A stretch of 10,672 nt of DNA from JACDET01 sp038253825 (GTDB lineage Bacteria > Patescibacteriota > Microgenomatia > Levybacterales > UBA12049), in assembly GCA_038253825.1 (NCBI GenBank), contig JBBSGT010000043.1, positions 1 to 10,672 on the forward strand. The letters run 5' to 3'. The notes under the pieces are model-generated. The model did not search any database, was not told the DNA's origin, and saw only the letters and a program-made list of their open reading frames with translations. Position 1 is the stretch's first letter, and each line of letters starts with the position of its first letter. Both the position numbers and the translations under genes were made by a program. This document shows, piece after piece, positions 1 to 6,365 of this stretch.

Positions 1-76
1 CTCTCAATGATAGACCTTGGCCTTTGAGCGCATACAGCCGCTCTCGCTCTTCTAAATTTATATGTTTGTAGCTCAT
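1..76 (-). CDS. IS30-family transposase, N-terminal fragment (runs off the left edge)
   Basis: Twenty-five codons are visible, beginning MSYKHINLEERERLYAL and continuing with a Gly-Gln-Gly-Leu-Ser segment. This matches the start of IS30-family transposases, where an N-terminal helix-turn-helix recognises the element's ends ahead of a C-terminal DDE catalytic domain; the rest lies outside the window. The ATG at 74-76 is preceded on the minus strand by a very purine-rich Shine-Dalgarno stretch (GGAGAGGGGGTGAT), which supports this start. The probable end of the element lies just upstream at about 111-142, so this is the 5' end of an insertion sequence, not a fragment of host gene. Whether the element is complete cannot be judged from here. 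The family call is recognition of the N-terminal signature, not a database result. Confidence 0.8.
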   Translation of the reverse strand, partial: MSYKHINLEERERLYALKGQGLSLR

Positions 77-120
77 TGCATCACCCCCTCTCCTGCTCCA
101 TTTTACCTTGGAGTGATGCA
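77..120 (-). promoter_or_regulatory. Hairpin sequestering the transposase ribosome binding site
   Basis: TGCATCACCCC at 77-87 and its near-perfect reverse complement (from GGAGTGATGCA) at 110-120 can pair in the minus-strand RNA; 10 of 11 positions match, including a continuous 8-bp block. The downstream arm is the Shine-Dalgarno region directly before the transposase ATG, and the upstream arm lies in the element's terminal repeat. A transcript entering the element from outside would contain both arms and could hide the ribosome binding site. Comparable protection against impinging transcription is known for IS10 and IS200; its action here is inferred. Confidence 0.5.
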
Positions 121-142
121 CTTCGTTTTAGAACTCAAGAGC
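111..142. repeat. Probable terminal inverted repeat of the IS30-family element
   Basis: The stretch contains GATGCACTTCG followed by TTTTAGAACTC. IS30-family ends typically combine a TGCACTT core with a following A/T run and a GAATTC/GAACTC-like block. It lies immediately upstream of the transposase start, as expected for the transposase-proximal end. The opposite end is outside the window, so the repeat and its exact boundary are inferred. Sequence from about 143 onward should be the flanking DNA. Confidence 0.5.
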
Positions 143-169
143 TAATGCTATTTACTCAAACTCATCTAA

Positions 170-436
170 AAGCCTGAAACAACAAAAAGAGGCTTAAAAC
201 ATGCAGTTGCAAGTACCGTATACTTAGGCCTAGGAGTTGTAGTCGTTGGGGAAACTCTACTGCAAAAAGGGGAAATTATGGTTCTCCCTATCCTAAGGAT
301 ATTTCCAAGCAAGCGAGAGACCGCGCTGCGCTTGAAGACTTAGTAGATATGTTTTAATTATCCTAGTAATGCTACCAATACTGGGATACAACATGCTGGA
401 GATTGGGCTAAGGACAATCTTGATAAGTTACCTTAA
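170..436 (+). pseudogene. Frameshifted remnant of an unidentified gene
   Basis: Three consecutive open segments join by single-base shifts. The first (170 to about 271) carries a hydrophobic stretch, AVASTVYLGLGVVVVG. The second (from 271) reads GNYGSPYPKDISKQ and then an acidic/hydrophobic tail ending at a TAA at 355-357. The third, entered by a one-base shift at the T-run 352-355, reads NYPSNATNTGIQHAGDWAKD and ends at TAA 434-436. Both shifts fall in homopolymers (A5G4 near 264-272 and T4 at 352-355), which suits slippage decay and also sequencing error. The restored protein would be a short membrane segment followed by a polar C-terminal region. I do not recognise the family. No start codon or ribosome binding site is evident, and the 5' part was probably lost where the IS30-type element sits. 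Confidence 0.45.
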
Positions 437-591
437 CTCTTATGCTCCATCTGATCTGAGTTGGCAGCTTATCTTTTTATACACCTTTACATAAAAGCAT
501 TCTTATTTGACATGGAGAGGAGAAAGAAGAAAAGCACTTACCTACTCCTTTTCAGCATTATTTTGCAATATTTCTTCTCGCTATTTTTAGA

Positions 592-1326
592 TTAATGAAG
601 AGTAGCCAGAAAAGAAGTGATTTGACTAGTGATTTGGTTAAGTCCACTCTGTCCATCAATTGTGCCAAAGTATCCCTGCGAGACTAGGTCAGGGTGAGCT
701 GCCTGATTGAGCGCATAATCCGTAAAATTCATATGTTTTAGGCCAGGCATAAATACTTCTAATCCCTTTGAATCAGTAGTAATCTTACTGGCAAGTGTTC
801 TCCCATCCAGACACCCTTGATCGCAATATGCTCCCACTTCTCCTTGCAGATACAGATTTGGGACAGGAATAACTGCATATTGTACCGGTCCACCATCCAG
901 GTCGATACTTGCAACACACCGGGTATCTGTTGCACAAAAGTGCATTGCGACAGCGCCACCTACTGAGTGTCCAAGAACAATCACTCGCTTCTTTCCGGCG
1001 AGATTTCCAACCCCTTGTGACCAAACGTTCACTAAATTTGCGTAGCTACTGATGTCTTCAAAGGTAGGGGAATATTTCAAGACAGTATACCCCTGAGAAA
1101 GAGCGTTATTGATTGCATACGAGTAGTCGTCTGGGGTTAATCCACTGCCATATCCAGGTACAATAATGATAACTGGCTTTGTCGTGGGACTGGGACTGGG
1201 AGTAGGCTTGGTTGAGGATTGTGTTTGGAGTACACTTAAGGTTTTATTACCGGTGGCGTGTACTTGTTCGTGACCAACAAAAATTGTTAAAAATAAGAGT
1301 AATACAAGACCAATTAGTTTATTCAT
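592..1326 (-). CDS. Secreted alpha/beta hydrolase, PAF-acetylhydrolase/dienelactone-hydrolase-like
   Basis: The 244-residue product starts with a signal peptide or membrane anchor (residues 1-24), followed by a Ser/Thr/Pro linker (about 38-50, with SPSPTTKP) and a single alpha/beta-hydrolase domain. VPGYGSG (56-62) fits the oxyanion-loop strand. GHSVGG (119-124) is the nucleophile elbow with Ser121, DLDGG (142-146) supplies Asp144 and KHMNFTDY (197-204) supplies His198. The spacing and the H-x-N-F-T/S-D ending resemble PAF-acetylhydrolase-type esterases. It probably hydrolyses an ester outside the cytoplasmic membrane; the substrate is unknown. Four cysteines (130, 137, 168, 172) could form disulfides. 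The ATG at 1324-1326 has no well-placed Shine-Dalgarno (an AAGGAAG lies about 20 nt upstream). It is monocistronic, with a promoter at 1360-1388. It lies beside IS debris, so transfer is possible. Confidence 0.85.
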   Translation of the reverse strand: MNKLIGLVLLLFLTIFVGHEQVHATGNKTLSVLQTQSSTKPTPSPSPTTKPVIIIVPGYGSGLTPDDYSYAINNALSQGYTVLKYSPTFEDISSYANLVNVWSQGVGNLAGKKRVIVLGHSVGGAVAMHFCATDTRCVASIDLDGGPVQYAVIPVPNLYLQGEVGAYCDQGCLDGRTLASKITTDSKGLEVFMPGLKHMNFTDYALNQAAHPDLVSQGYFGTIDGQSGLNQITSQITSFLATLH

Positions 1327-1621
1327 AGATGCATTCGTATCGTTGCTCTTCCTTTGGGAAGTATACCTTATCTATTCTTTTATTGCAAAAGTTATTTTTG
1401 TCGTTCTTGGTTAACCTCGAAGACATCTCCCCCGCTTCCTTGCTCAAATCCAGCGCAAGTCCAATCTGATCAAAGATCGTTTCTGTGTCCTCCCCCAAAA
1501 AGAACCAAATATTCTCCCGGATACTTTCTACCTATGAGAAATTAAAGAAGTTTGGTCTTATTTATTATAATGGACTGGTTATCTTTCTGGGGGAGAAAGA
1601 AAAATCTAGTTAAGAAGGAAA
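1327..1621. other. Intergenic spacer between the hydrolase and the HEAT-like gene
   Basis: Apart from the hydrolase promoter, this stretch holds a perfect 7-bp stem with a five-G loop at 1582-1600 (TCTTTCT/AGAAAGA) that lacks a following T-run on either strand. No convincing gene is seen: the 63-codon plus-strand reading frame at 1354-1545 has low-complexity composition, no ribosome binding site and no recognisable domain. Confidence 0.5.
1360..1388 (-). promoter_or_regulatory. Sigma-70-type promoter for the hydrolase gene
   Basis: Read on the minus strand, TTGCAA (1383-1388), a 17-bp spacer and TATACT (1360-1365) form a near-consensus promoter. Transcription would begin near 1353 and give a leader of about 27 nt before the ATG at 1326. 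Confidence 0.6.
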
Positions 1622-1645
1622 CTAGTTTGGTAAACTATTTTTCCT
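1618..1645 (-). terminator. Possible weak terminator hairpin overlapping the HEAT-like gene stop
   Basis: TAGTTT (1623-1628) and AAACTA (1632-1637) form a tight stem around a GGT loop. The flanks GGAAA and TTTTTCC extend it imperfectly across the stop codon. On the minus strand it is followed by a T-rich stretch (TTCTTAACTAGATTTTT). The stem is A/T-rich, so termination strength is doubtful. TTTGGTAAACTA is also repeated directly at 1626-1637 and 1647-1658. Confidence 0.3.
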
Positions 1646-2554
1646 TTTTGGTAAACTACTATTTTCTGAAATCTTTTCTATTGGAGACAATCCGTTAAGA
1701 ACTTTATGAGGAAAATAATTCCATGCATCGTTTAATAGTTGTATAAGATTCACAACTTCTGATTCTCTTTTATCTTTTAAAGAGAACATCTCTAGTATTG
1801 TTGTTAGAGCGTTTTGACTTTCTTCAAAATAAATAATTTCTTTTACATCATCTATATAAAAATCATTGTTTTCCTTTGTAAGCATACGAGTAATCTTTTC
1901 TTCAATTTCTTTCCTTTTGCGAAGAATATCATAGGGAGTATTTTGAGTCTGTTCTATAATCTTTCGGTAAGTCCGACATTCCGTTAATCTACTCCAGTAC
2001 ATTTGGAGACTTTTATTTATAGAAGGTTTCATTTCGTCGATATAAGCGACATCTTCTGTTCTAGTTTCATATTTATCTATAAGTAATTCCAGTTCTTCGA
2101 CCAAATCTACATATTGCATCCTGGCTTCATATTGTGCTAATTTCTGTTTTTGACTTAATTGTGTTCTCTTTGAATATATAAAAGGTTCTGCACGACTGGT
2201 AAGTGATATAAAAAGCCATTCTGCTGTTTTTCGGATTGCTTCACGTACATGTCCATGAGGATGTTGCAAAAGTTTTAAAGTAAAACTTTTGAGAGGATCA
2301 AAGTATTTATCCGATAAGACCAGAAAAAATAAACGTAACCCTGAGACTAAAGCTATCTTATTATCGAGAGTTTTTATTTGGTCAACTTTCGCGATATATT
2401 CTAACGCTATTGGAGCACATTTTGTAAATTGCTTACTGTCCTCACGCCACAGTTTTTCTATCGCCTTTTTTGCAGCAATTATTTCATTTCTAGACCCATT
2501 TGAGAGTAGAGAAAGTAGGTTATCAATTTTCTTTGTTGTTTCACTAGTGCTCAT
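1622..2554 (-). CDS. Hypothetical helical (HEAT-like) protein paired with Fic
   Basis: The product from the chosen start is 310 residues, almost entirely charged amphipathic helix, with no signal peptide, membrane segment or catalytic motif that I can see. The helix-pair pattern in the first ~120 residues (for example HPHGHVREAIRKTAEWLF) is HEAT-like. A long charged middle section follows, then a C-terminal DAWNYFPHKVLNGLSPIE motif that looks like a family signature. I cannot assign a function. An in-frame ATG at 2617 would add 21 residues, but that stretch is the out-of-frame reading of the Fic C-terminus. The ATG at 2552-2554 is preferred because it overlaps the ancestral Fic stop as ATGA, the usual layout of translationally coupled partners. 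It has only a weak purine stretch upstream, so loss of Fic translation may have reduced its expression. Confidence 0.75.
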   Translation of the reverse strand: MSTSETTKKIDNLLSLLSNGSRNEIIAAKKAIEKLWREDSKQFTKCAPIALEYIAKVDQIKTLDNKIALVSGLRLFFLVLSDKYFDPLKSFTLKLLQHPHGHVREAIRKTAEWLFISLTSRAEPFIYSKRTQLSQKQKLAQYEARMQYVDLVEELELLIDKYETRTEDVAYIDEMKPSINKSLQMYWSRLTECRTYRKIIEQTQNTPYDILRKRKEIEEKITRMLTKENNDFYIDDVKEIIYFEESQNALTTILEMFSLKDKRESEVVNLIQLLNDAWNYFPHKVLNGLSPIEKISENSSLPKRKNSLPN

Positions 2555-3274
2555 TTTTCTTTCAGAACATAATAGGTTGCTCTCCCTTTCTTTTTCTCTC
2601 CAATAAACCGAGCTCAATTAATCTTTGAAAATCTAAAGCTCTGGTCGCTTTTGCACGATCTGTTAGCTTTGCATAATCCTGATCTGTAACGAATCCTTTT
2701 TTTCTAATAAACTCTTACATCTTGATATGATATGGTTGCAATTCACTTCCAAGGCTAAGGGCAACTTCCGGAAGAAATTTCTGTATACGTAATAATTCAT
2801 CAATAATCCCTTCAGTAAAATATTCAATCCAGGTGGGAAAGATATTGGTTGTCCCGTTCTTGGATCGTTAACTACAATTGGTTTTTCTCGAAGGTGGCCT
2901 TTCTCTAATTTAGGTAGTAAATCAAGAATCACTTGTTTTTGGATTTTTAATATGAGATTGAGAGATAATTTTACAGTTCCTTCTTCAATTTGTTTATTGA
3001 GATCTTGCAAAGCTTGATGGTAATTTAATATCTCTTTCTCACTAGCTCGTGTATGGGATGGTTTTGTTTTCAAGATCTTTTTGACTTCAGTTAAAGGAAG
3101 CGGATTGCCTTCTCTACTCGTTGAGGCGTGTGCAGACATTTCGCGAGCAGATCTTTCTAATTCTAAAAGTTCAACATTGGGGAATCGATTATTATTTAGT
3201 TCTGTTATAAGGCAATTAATTCTTTTAATGTTCGCAAGAGGAAGATCAGTAATGGTGTATTGAGGTTGAAACAT
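2551..3274 (-). pseudogene. Fic-family protein gene, inactivated by core deletion, nonsense codon and frameshift
   Basis: Fic proteins transfer AMP or another nucleotide moiety to target hydroxyls using an HPFxxGNGR core. Here the first 142 codons are a good Fic N-terminal domain, with the inhibitory-helix motif S-TSR-EG (Ser51, Glu55, Gly56), LTEVKKIL, and GHLREKPIVVNDPRTGQ leading toward the active site. Between about 2838 and 2851 the sequence jumps, in another frame, to FPTWIEYFTEGIIDELL, which follows the catalytic core in relatives. The whole HPFxxGNGR region (about 100 residues by remembered family layout) is missing. That frame then meets TAA at 2715-2717, where a Leu TTA codon is expected, and continues as a winged-helix tail (EFIRKKGFVTDQDYAKLTD). 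A further indel in the A/G run near 2585-2600 precedes the ancestral ATYYVLKEK and TGA at 2551-2553. The open frame still readable (2663-3274) would give a core-less 203-residue product. Confidence 0.85.
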
Positions 3275-3280
3275 GGATAG

Positions 3281-3307
3281 AGACGTATTATAGACGATAA
3301 TTAGACG
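3281..3307 (-). promoter_or_regulatory. Candidate operator: three CGTCT repeats at 11-bp spacing across the -10 region
   Basis: AGACG (CGTCT on the minus strand) begins at 3281, 3292 and 3303, exactly one helical turn apart. The copies span the -10 box, the spacer and the predicted start site of the Fic promoter. Same-face direct repeats over a promoter are a common repressor-site arrangement; the binding protein is unknown. Confidence 0.45.
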
Positions 3308-3315
3308 ATTTCCAA
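3287..3315 (-). promoter_or_regulatory. Near-consensus promoter of the Fic/HEAT-like unit
   Basis: On the minus strand TTGGAA (3310-3315), a 17-bp spacer and a perfect TATAAT (3287-3292). Only 12 nt separate the -10 box from the Fic ATG at 3274, so the mRNA would have a leader of about 5 nt and no Shine-Dalgarno. Confidence 0.7.
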
Positions 3316-3576
3316 GCTTAACTAGTAAATGAGCTAGGTACGGAATCTCAGTTTACCTCCAATCTTGCTATTTTTTTCGGTTTTTATACTTATCGGCACT
3401 CTTTTTGAATTCAAGTGGTACTATGCTGAGGGTACCGCTCTAGACCCGGTTCGTCGCTATTGCGATCTCTCTCCCCAAGGCTAAATAAGACAAATGAGAC
3501 ACTTTAACGTGAAAGAATGCAGTAGAGGTATAATCCCACAGATGCATTCAATAAAAATTTTGATTATAGACCATTA

Positions 3577-3879
3577 CTATCTCGAATATTTTAGTCTAAA
3601 TGATTGATCAGACATACAGAGATAATAAATTCCCTCAATAAACCCTGCAATTCCGGGGATAAATGACCAAGAAAATAATATATAAATTACTCCCCAACCA
3701 GGCCTATTCATATAAAATTTGTGGATGCCTATACTACCAAAGACGATAGCTAAGAGCCCTGCAAGGATTCTGTCTCTTCCTGATCTAGGCTCTAAATCCG
3801 GGGCGAGTTTCCTACGAACTCCGGCTCTATACCGTTCTTTAGCTTCAATTTTGTCCTTTTCTGCCTGAGTTAATGTCAT
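3577..3879 (-). CDS. TM2-domain membrane protein
   Basis: The product is 100 residues. A basic, charged, cytoplasm-type N-terminus (1-36) is followed by a TM2 domain at about 37-95: AGLLAIVFGSIGIHKFYMNR, a turn, then GWGVIYILFSW and IPGIAGFIEGIYYL. Two hydrophobic helices with the conserved G-x-H-x-F-Y motif in the first are characteristic of the family. TM2 proteins are widespread small membrane proteins without an agreed biochemical function. The gene lies 54 bp downstream of the M23 peptidase gene on the same strand, but it has its own promoter (3893-3921) with a very short leader and no Shine-Dalgarno. It may therefore be a separately expressed passenger and not a T4SS component. Confidence 0.85.
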   Translation of the reverse strand: MTLTQAEKDKIEAKERYRAGVRRKLAPDLEPRSGRDRILAGLLAIVFGSIGIHKFYMNRPGWGVIYILFSWSFIPGIAGFIEGIYYLCMSDQSFRLKYSR

Positions 3880-3892
3880 AAATAGTAATCGG

Positions 3893-3921
3893 AATATAGC
3901 AATTTAGCTCTATAATTACAA
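3893..3921 (-). promoter_or_regulatory. Promoter of the TM2 gene
   Basis: On the minus strand TTGTAA (3916-3921), a 17-bp spacer and TATATT (3893-3898). The -10 box ends 13 nt before the ATG at 3879, which implies a leader of about 6 nt. Confidence 0.5.
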
Positions 3922-3933
3922 GCGCTACTTGAT

Positions 3934-4551
3934 TTAAGGATTTCCTGGTAAAAACGTTAGAGGATTAACAGGAATACCAAAAACATTTACCTGAAAATGA
4001 AGATGTGGGCCTGTTGCCCATCCAGTTTGTCCTTCATACCCTATAACCTGTCCAGCGTGTACATCATCGCCTTTTGCCACATTTATGCTACTTAAGTGTC
4101 CATATAATGATGTTATGTTATTTCCATTATCAATAATGATATGTTTACCATATCCCCAATTGATTTCTCCTGCGTAAATGACTTTTCCATCCATGAATGC
4201 CGTAATAGGATCTCCAATTTTTCCAGCTATATCAATACCTGTGTGGAATGGTTGGTAGGGCAAATCAGATTCTCCGAACTCCAATGTTACAACTCCATTA
4301 GCAGGCCATTCCGTTGGAGTAGTAATTTCCTTCGTAACGACACCTGTTGATGGATTTCGGATTTGGATGGTATGGTTATTGACAGTAACTGTTGCAAGTT
4401 TGTTGGAAATTACGTTAAAACCTGTATTGGTAAACGTGGCAACAGCTAAAACGGGTAGGAGAAGAATAAGGACAAAAGTTAAGCTAACATAACACAATTC
4501 ATGCCTAAAAGACCAGAGGTTAGCAAGACCGGTAAGTAGTAACGGATTCAT
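3934..4551 (-). CDS. Membrane-anchored M23-family (LytM/peptidase M23) peptidase
   Basis: The product is 205 residues with an N-terminal membrane segment at about 20-40 (VSLTFVLILLLPVLAVATF) and an extracytoplasmic M23 domain from about 88 to 200. The zinc/catalytic set is complete: H-x-x-x-D at His103/Asp107 (FHTGIDIA), His152 in YGHL, and the H-x-H pair His183/His185 in GPHLHF. The family cleaves peptidoglycan cross-bridges. In a T4SS cassette it probably opens the wall locally for the pilus or channel, as VirB1/VirB1-like hydrolases do in other systems; that role is inferred. Its ATG overlaps the VirB4 stop by one base (TAATG) and has no Shine-Dalgarno, so it is expected to be translated by coupling. 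A non-lytic scaffold role is unlikely because every metal ligand is present. Confidence 0.92.
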   Translation of the reverse strand: MNPLLLTGLANLWSFRHELCYVSLTFVLILLLPVLAVATFTNTGFNVISNKLATVTVNNHTIQIRNPSTGVVTKEITTPTEWPANGVVTLEFGESDLPYQPFHTGIDIAGKIGDPITAFMDGKVIYAGEINWGYGKHIIIDNGNNITSLYGHLSSINVAKGDDVHAGQVIGYEGQTGWATGPHLHFQVNVFGIPVNPLTFLPGNP

Positions 4552-6365
4552 TAGGAGAGATAAATTTCTTTTGGATCAGTGGTTAAGAGCGGGTGTTCTT
4601 TATCTGATGCGACAATTTTTACAGCAACATGATTTTGATCGGCAATCATTAGTGCTTCTCCCCTCTCGCATGTCAAAAGAAAATGCTCTTCATATTCACT
4701 CAATTGACATTGTTCAACCACATTTTTAATCGTTGTTGTGTCTTGGCGCATAAGAATTCTCAATGCCGATTGTGAGGCGATTGCACGACCATATTCGCTT
4801 TGTAAAAAATCATTTGCTTGTTGAGTTATGATTGTTACCCCCAAGTAATATTTTCGTGCTCTTCTTACAAGTCCGGAAATGAATCTTGCGGACTCTTCAT
4901 GTTGGAGGAGTATCCACCCTTCATCTATAACAAGAATCCTCTTTTTTGGGCTTACTTTGACTTGTGCATTTACATAATTTGCAATAACCAAGAGCATTAT
5001 TTTTCGAAGGGACTCAGGGAGATCTTTAATATCAAAGACAACCAAGCGGTTATCAAGCTGTATATTTGTCTGCTCATCAAAGACTGTTGAGAGAGAGCCT
5101 TTGACAAACCGTTCCAGTCTGTCACACAGATCCTTTTGTTTCATATGTTTAAGCGTTCTATAAAGATCAATCAGTAGTGGGAACTGACTTTCTGCTTTTG
5201 TCTTTTTTGATCGTTGTCCACTGATCGCATAACCAAACTCTTTATAGGTATCAACAATTGCTTTATCAATAACTGCTTTTTCTTCATCAGTCAGCGACCC
5301 AACCATGAGAGCGAGAATTTCAGTTAAATCTTGAATGTGTTCGGCAAGATTATTCTCATCCGAATATGATTTCGTTGAAAAATCAAATGGGTTTATTTTT
5401 TCTTTAGATTTTGTTGACAGTTTTATATACGTTCCATTGACTGACTTTGCCAGTTGTTTGTATTCTCTTTCCGGATCAATAACAATAACTGTAGTCCCTT
5501 GCATGAGGTGGCGAAGTATCTCAACTTTTGCAGTATACGATTTGCCTGATCCGGATTGGGCAAAAATTATGCTGTTGGCGTTATTTAATGAAAATCTATC
5601 AACGATAACTAAAGAATTATTTGATTTATTAATGCCATATAAAATTCCTTCTTCTTGAACGAACTCAGAAGAAACGAATGGAAACATTAAAGTCGCTGAG
5701 GAGCTATCAACATTCCTTTTTTGAGACAGAAGATTTTCTGATCGGGGTAAGATTGATTGTAATCCTTCTATTTGCTGAAAAACTGCGGTTTTAATATAGA
5801 ATAATCGAGTAGACATAACCGTTTCCAAAATGGTTGTTATCTTATTAAGATGCGTAACACTGTCTGCTGAAATTGTCATGTAGAGTGAGACTTGGAATAA
5901 TTTCTCTTGCCCTCTGAGAATTTTATTTTTTAGCTCAATTGCAGACTCAAGCGGATCGGTAAGCTCTGAGCCAATAATTTTCCCGTCCTTGACCATTGCT
6001 CGTCGTGTTGATTCAAGCTCAGTAATCTTGCGCTGCAGTTTGGGAATTGCAATAATTGGTTCTACCTGTTCGATGTGATAGGAAATATCAATGTTATGGT
6101 TAAAGTTGACAAGCATGTTGAGAAATCCTGTTGAGGCAACATAGGGATAACCGGATACGAATAATGTTCGTATAAATTTATCACCCACTTGTAAGTAACT
6201 TCCTTTTTCCTCTAAACCCGAGTAAGAAATCAGATCAATTTGATCTTGCTCACCAAAACTGAACTCTAAGGACTTTTTCAGCAATTGTTTCTTTGACGGT
6301 TTCTTTTTAAACCGCTTTTTTGTCTTTTTAAGAGCTGTCTGTAATGATTTAAATAAGTGTGTCAT
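4551..6365 (-). CDS. virB4: VirB4/TraC-family type IV secretion ATPase
   Basis: The 604-residue product has a strongly basic N-terminus (12-31, KKTKKRFKKK), a VirB4/CagE-type N-terminal domain (about 45-235, including VGDKFIRTLFVSGYP) and a C-terminal RecA-like ATPase domain. Walker A is AQSGSGKS with Lys275, Walker B is ILVIDEGW with Asp481/Glu482, and the TIITQQ block at 511-516 follows in the sensor position. It should power substrate transfer or pilus assembly at the inner membrane. VirB4 proteins of Gram-negative systems are usually nearer 800 residues; here part of the N-terminal function may be carried by the separate upstream TraC-like gene. The ATG (6363-6365) lies inside the upstream gene's last codons (17-bp overlap) and has no Shine-Dalgarno, indicating translational coupling. 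No frameshift is seen. Confidence 0.93.
   Translation of the reverse strand: MTHLFKSLQTALKKTKKRFKKKPSKKQLLKKSLEFSFGEQDQIDLISYSGLEEKGSYLQVGDKFIRTLFVSGYPYVASTGFLNMLVNFNHNIDISYHIEQVEPIIAIPKLQRKITELESTRRAMVKDGKIIGSELTDPLESAIELKNKILRGQEKLFQVSLYMTISADSVTHLNKITTILETVMSTRLFYIKTAVFQQIEGLQSILPRSENLLSQKRNVDSSSATLMFPFVSSEFVQEEGILYGINKSNNSLVIVDRFSLNNANSIIFAQSGSGKSYTAKVEILRHLMQGTTVIVIDPEREYKQLAKSVNGTYIKLSTKSKEKINPFDFSTKSYSDENNLAEHIQDLTEILALMVGSLTDEEKAVIDKAIVDTYKEFGYAISGQRSKKTKAESQFPLLIDLYRTLKHMKQKDLCDRLERFVKGSLSTVFDEQTNIQLDNRLVVFDIKDLPESLRKIMLLVIANYVNAQVKVSPKKRILVIDEGWILLQHEESARFISGLVRRARKYYLGVTIITQQANDFLQSEYGRAIASQSALRILMRQDTTTIKNVVEQCQLSEYEEHFLLTCERGEALMIADQNHVAVKIVASDKEHPLLTTDPKEIYLS

Larger units (their letters stand above)
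3275..3576. other. Intergenic region between the TM2 gene and the Fic pseudogene
   Basis: The right side near Fic holds the promoter and the phased repeats. The remainder has a perfect 10-bp palindrome TTGAATTCAA near 3405-3414 and a short GGTAC...GTACC inverted repeat near 3416-3436. I see no gene, tRNA or good intrinsic terminator for the TM2 gene in it. Confidence 0.5.

Noticed and set aside
512..595. 27-codon plus-strand frame encoding a basic then hydrophobic peptide (MERRKKKSTYLLLFSIILQ)
   Set aside because: It has no ribosome binding site or promoter and overlaps the end of the hydrolase gene; it is too short to support by sequence alone.
1354..1545. 63-codon plus-strand frame upstream of the hydrolase
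   Set aside because: It overlaps the hydrolase promoter on the opposite strand, has no ribosome binding site and shows no domain-like composition.
1582..1600. Perfect 7-bp stem with a five-G loop
   Set aside because: There is no T-run after it on either strand and it is A/T-pyrimidine rich, so it is not supported as a terminator or RNA gene.
2555..2617. N-terminal extension of the HEAT-like protein from an ATG at 2617
   Set aside because: These 21 codons are the wrong-frame reading of the Fic winged-helix tail; the ATGA overlap at 2551-2554 gives a better start.
3436..3480. tRNA-like GGTTCG stretch
   Set aside because: No acceptor stem, anticodon stem or matching T-stem can be built around it.
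5335..5658. 107-codon frame opposite virB4, and similar opposite-strand frames at 2289-2606, 4818-5090 and 8285-8554
   Set aside because: They mirror strong coding sequence on the minus strand and have no start context or recognisable domain.
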